Below, in pieces: positions 5,055 through 5,363 of a stretch of 5,363 bases of DNA. Origin of the DNA: Actinomycetota bacterium (GTDB taxonomy: Bacteria; Actinomycetota; Thermoleophilia; Solirubrobacterales; 70-9). Where the stretch lies: contig JAFDWD010000322.1 of assembly GCA_018268695.1 (NCBI GenBank), positions 1 through 5,363 on the forward strand, given 5' to 3'. The position numbers were made by a program, and so were the translations under genes. Below the pieces are notes generated by a model. That model was given only the letters and a program-made list of their open reading frames with translations, was not told the origin of the DNA and did no database searches. Numbering within the stretch: the first letter of the stretch is position 1; every line of letters starts with the position of its first letter.

Positions 5055-5363
5055 ATGTCCCTTCGTGTTCAGACCAACATGGAAGCCTTCAATGCGCACC
5101 GGAACCTGGTGTCGACGAGCGAAGGCATCGGCAAAGCGATGGAACGCCTGTCCTCGGGCTACCGCATCAACCGTGCCGCGGACGACGCTGCCGGCCTGGC
5201 GATCAGCGAAAGGCTGAAGGCTCAGGTCAAAGGCATCGGCCAGGCACAGCGGAACGTGCAGGACGCCGTCTCCGTCGTGCAGACCGCTGAAGGTGCCCTC
5301 AACGAGGTCCACTCGATGCTCCAGCGCACCCGCGAACTCGCCGTCCAGTTCAAGAACGGCTCG
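5055..5363 (+). CDS. Flagellin, N-terminal part (3' end outside window)
   Basis: The first 103 residues are a canonical bacterial flagellin N-terminus, the filament subunit exported by the flagellar type III system and polymerised under the cap. The D0 region starts [18 protein letters not shown], followed by the family signature [29 protein letters not shown] (residues about 29-57) and the D1 helix [31 protein letters not shown] (residues about 68-98). [10 protein letters not shown] corresponds to the conserved site bound by mammalian TLR5 in Salmonella and Bacillus flagellins, so this is a TLR5-type D1 surface. The start is set by AAGGAG at good spacing, and transcription by a sigma-28 promoter. 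The hypervariable domain and C-terminal D0/D1, where glycosylation would be expected, lie beyond the window. Usual gene names are fliC or hag; none is assigned, as the species convention is unknown. Confidence 0.96.
   Translation, partial: MSLRVQTNMEAFNAHRNLVSTSEGIGKAMERLSSGYRINRAADDAAGLAISERLKAQVKGIGQAQRNVQDAVSVVQTAEGALNEVHSMLQRTRELAVQFKNGS

Noticed and set aside
4994..5290. Open frame from ATG 4994 overlapping the flagellin start in another frame
   Set aside because: It has no Shine-Dalgarno, its ATG lies in the leader hairpin, and its product is low complexity; the flagellin frame is certain.

Overview
The window looks like chromosomal DNA of a high-GC, flagellated actinobacterium. A Thermoleophilia/Solirubrobacterales-like source is my best guess. 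It rests on GC-rich coding with G/C third positions, GTG starts, secreted proteins of unknown function and possible leaderless promoters beside flagellar genes. The taxon is inferred, because no marker gene is present.

Layout. (1) Bases 1-1059 carry a flagellar motor-switch gene of the FliM type, cut at the left edge and interrupted by an in-frame TAG at 130-132. The part after the stop is intact and unusual: it ends in two SpoA domains, the first FliM-like and the second FliN-like, so the gene looks like a FliM-FliN fusion. (2) Six bases later, behind a strong Shine-Dalgarno that spans the fliM stop, is a GTG-started protein with two family-2 glycosyltransferase (GT2) domains (1066-2340). 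The first is degenerate and the second keeps its motifs. Its reading frame runs through a striking structured repeat (about 1387-1506) made of three hairpin units enclosed by a terminal inverted repeat. (3) A class I SAM-dependent methyltransferase (2337-3011) overlaps the glycosyltransferase by four bases (GTGA). (4) A small secreted protein of unknown function lies on the minus strand (3008-3568). Its stop overlaps the methyltransferase stop through a shared CTAG. (5) A 63-base divergent promoter region with a 7-bp dyad separates it from a larger secreted protein of unknown function on the plus strand (3632-4921). (6) A 133-base gap holds a near-perfect sigma-28 promoter and a leader hairpin that closely resembles a CsrA target. 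(7) A typical flagellin begins at 5055 and runs off the right edge.

How it fits together. The two ends are flagellar: the C-ring switch and the filament. The glycosyltransferase and methyltransferase form a coupled pair that could plausibly build and methylate a glycan on flagellin or another surface structure; position alone supports this. The two secreted proteins may be unrelated to motility. The flagellin has its own late-class promoter and probably a post-transcriptional switch.

Points most worth checking are the fliM nonsense codon, the tandem SpoA architecture, the cloverleaf-like repeat inside the glycosyltransferase gene, and the CsrA-like hairpin in the flagellin leader.
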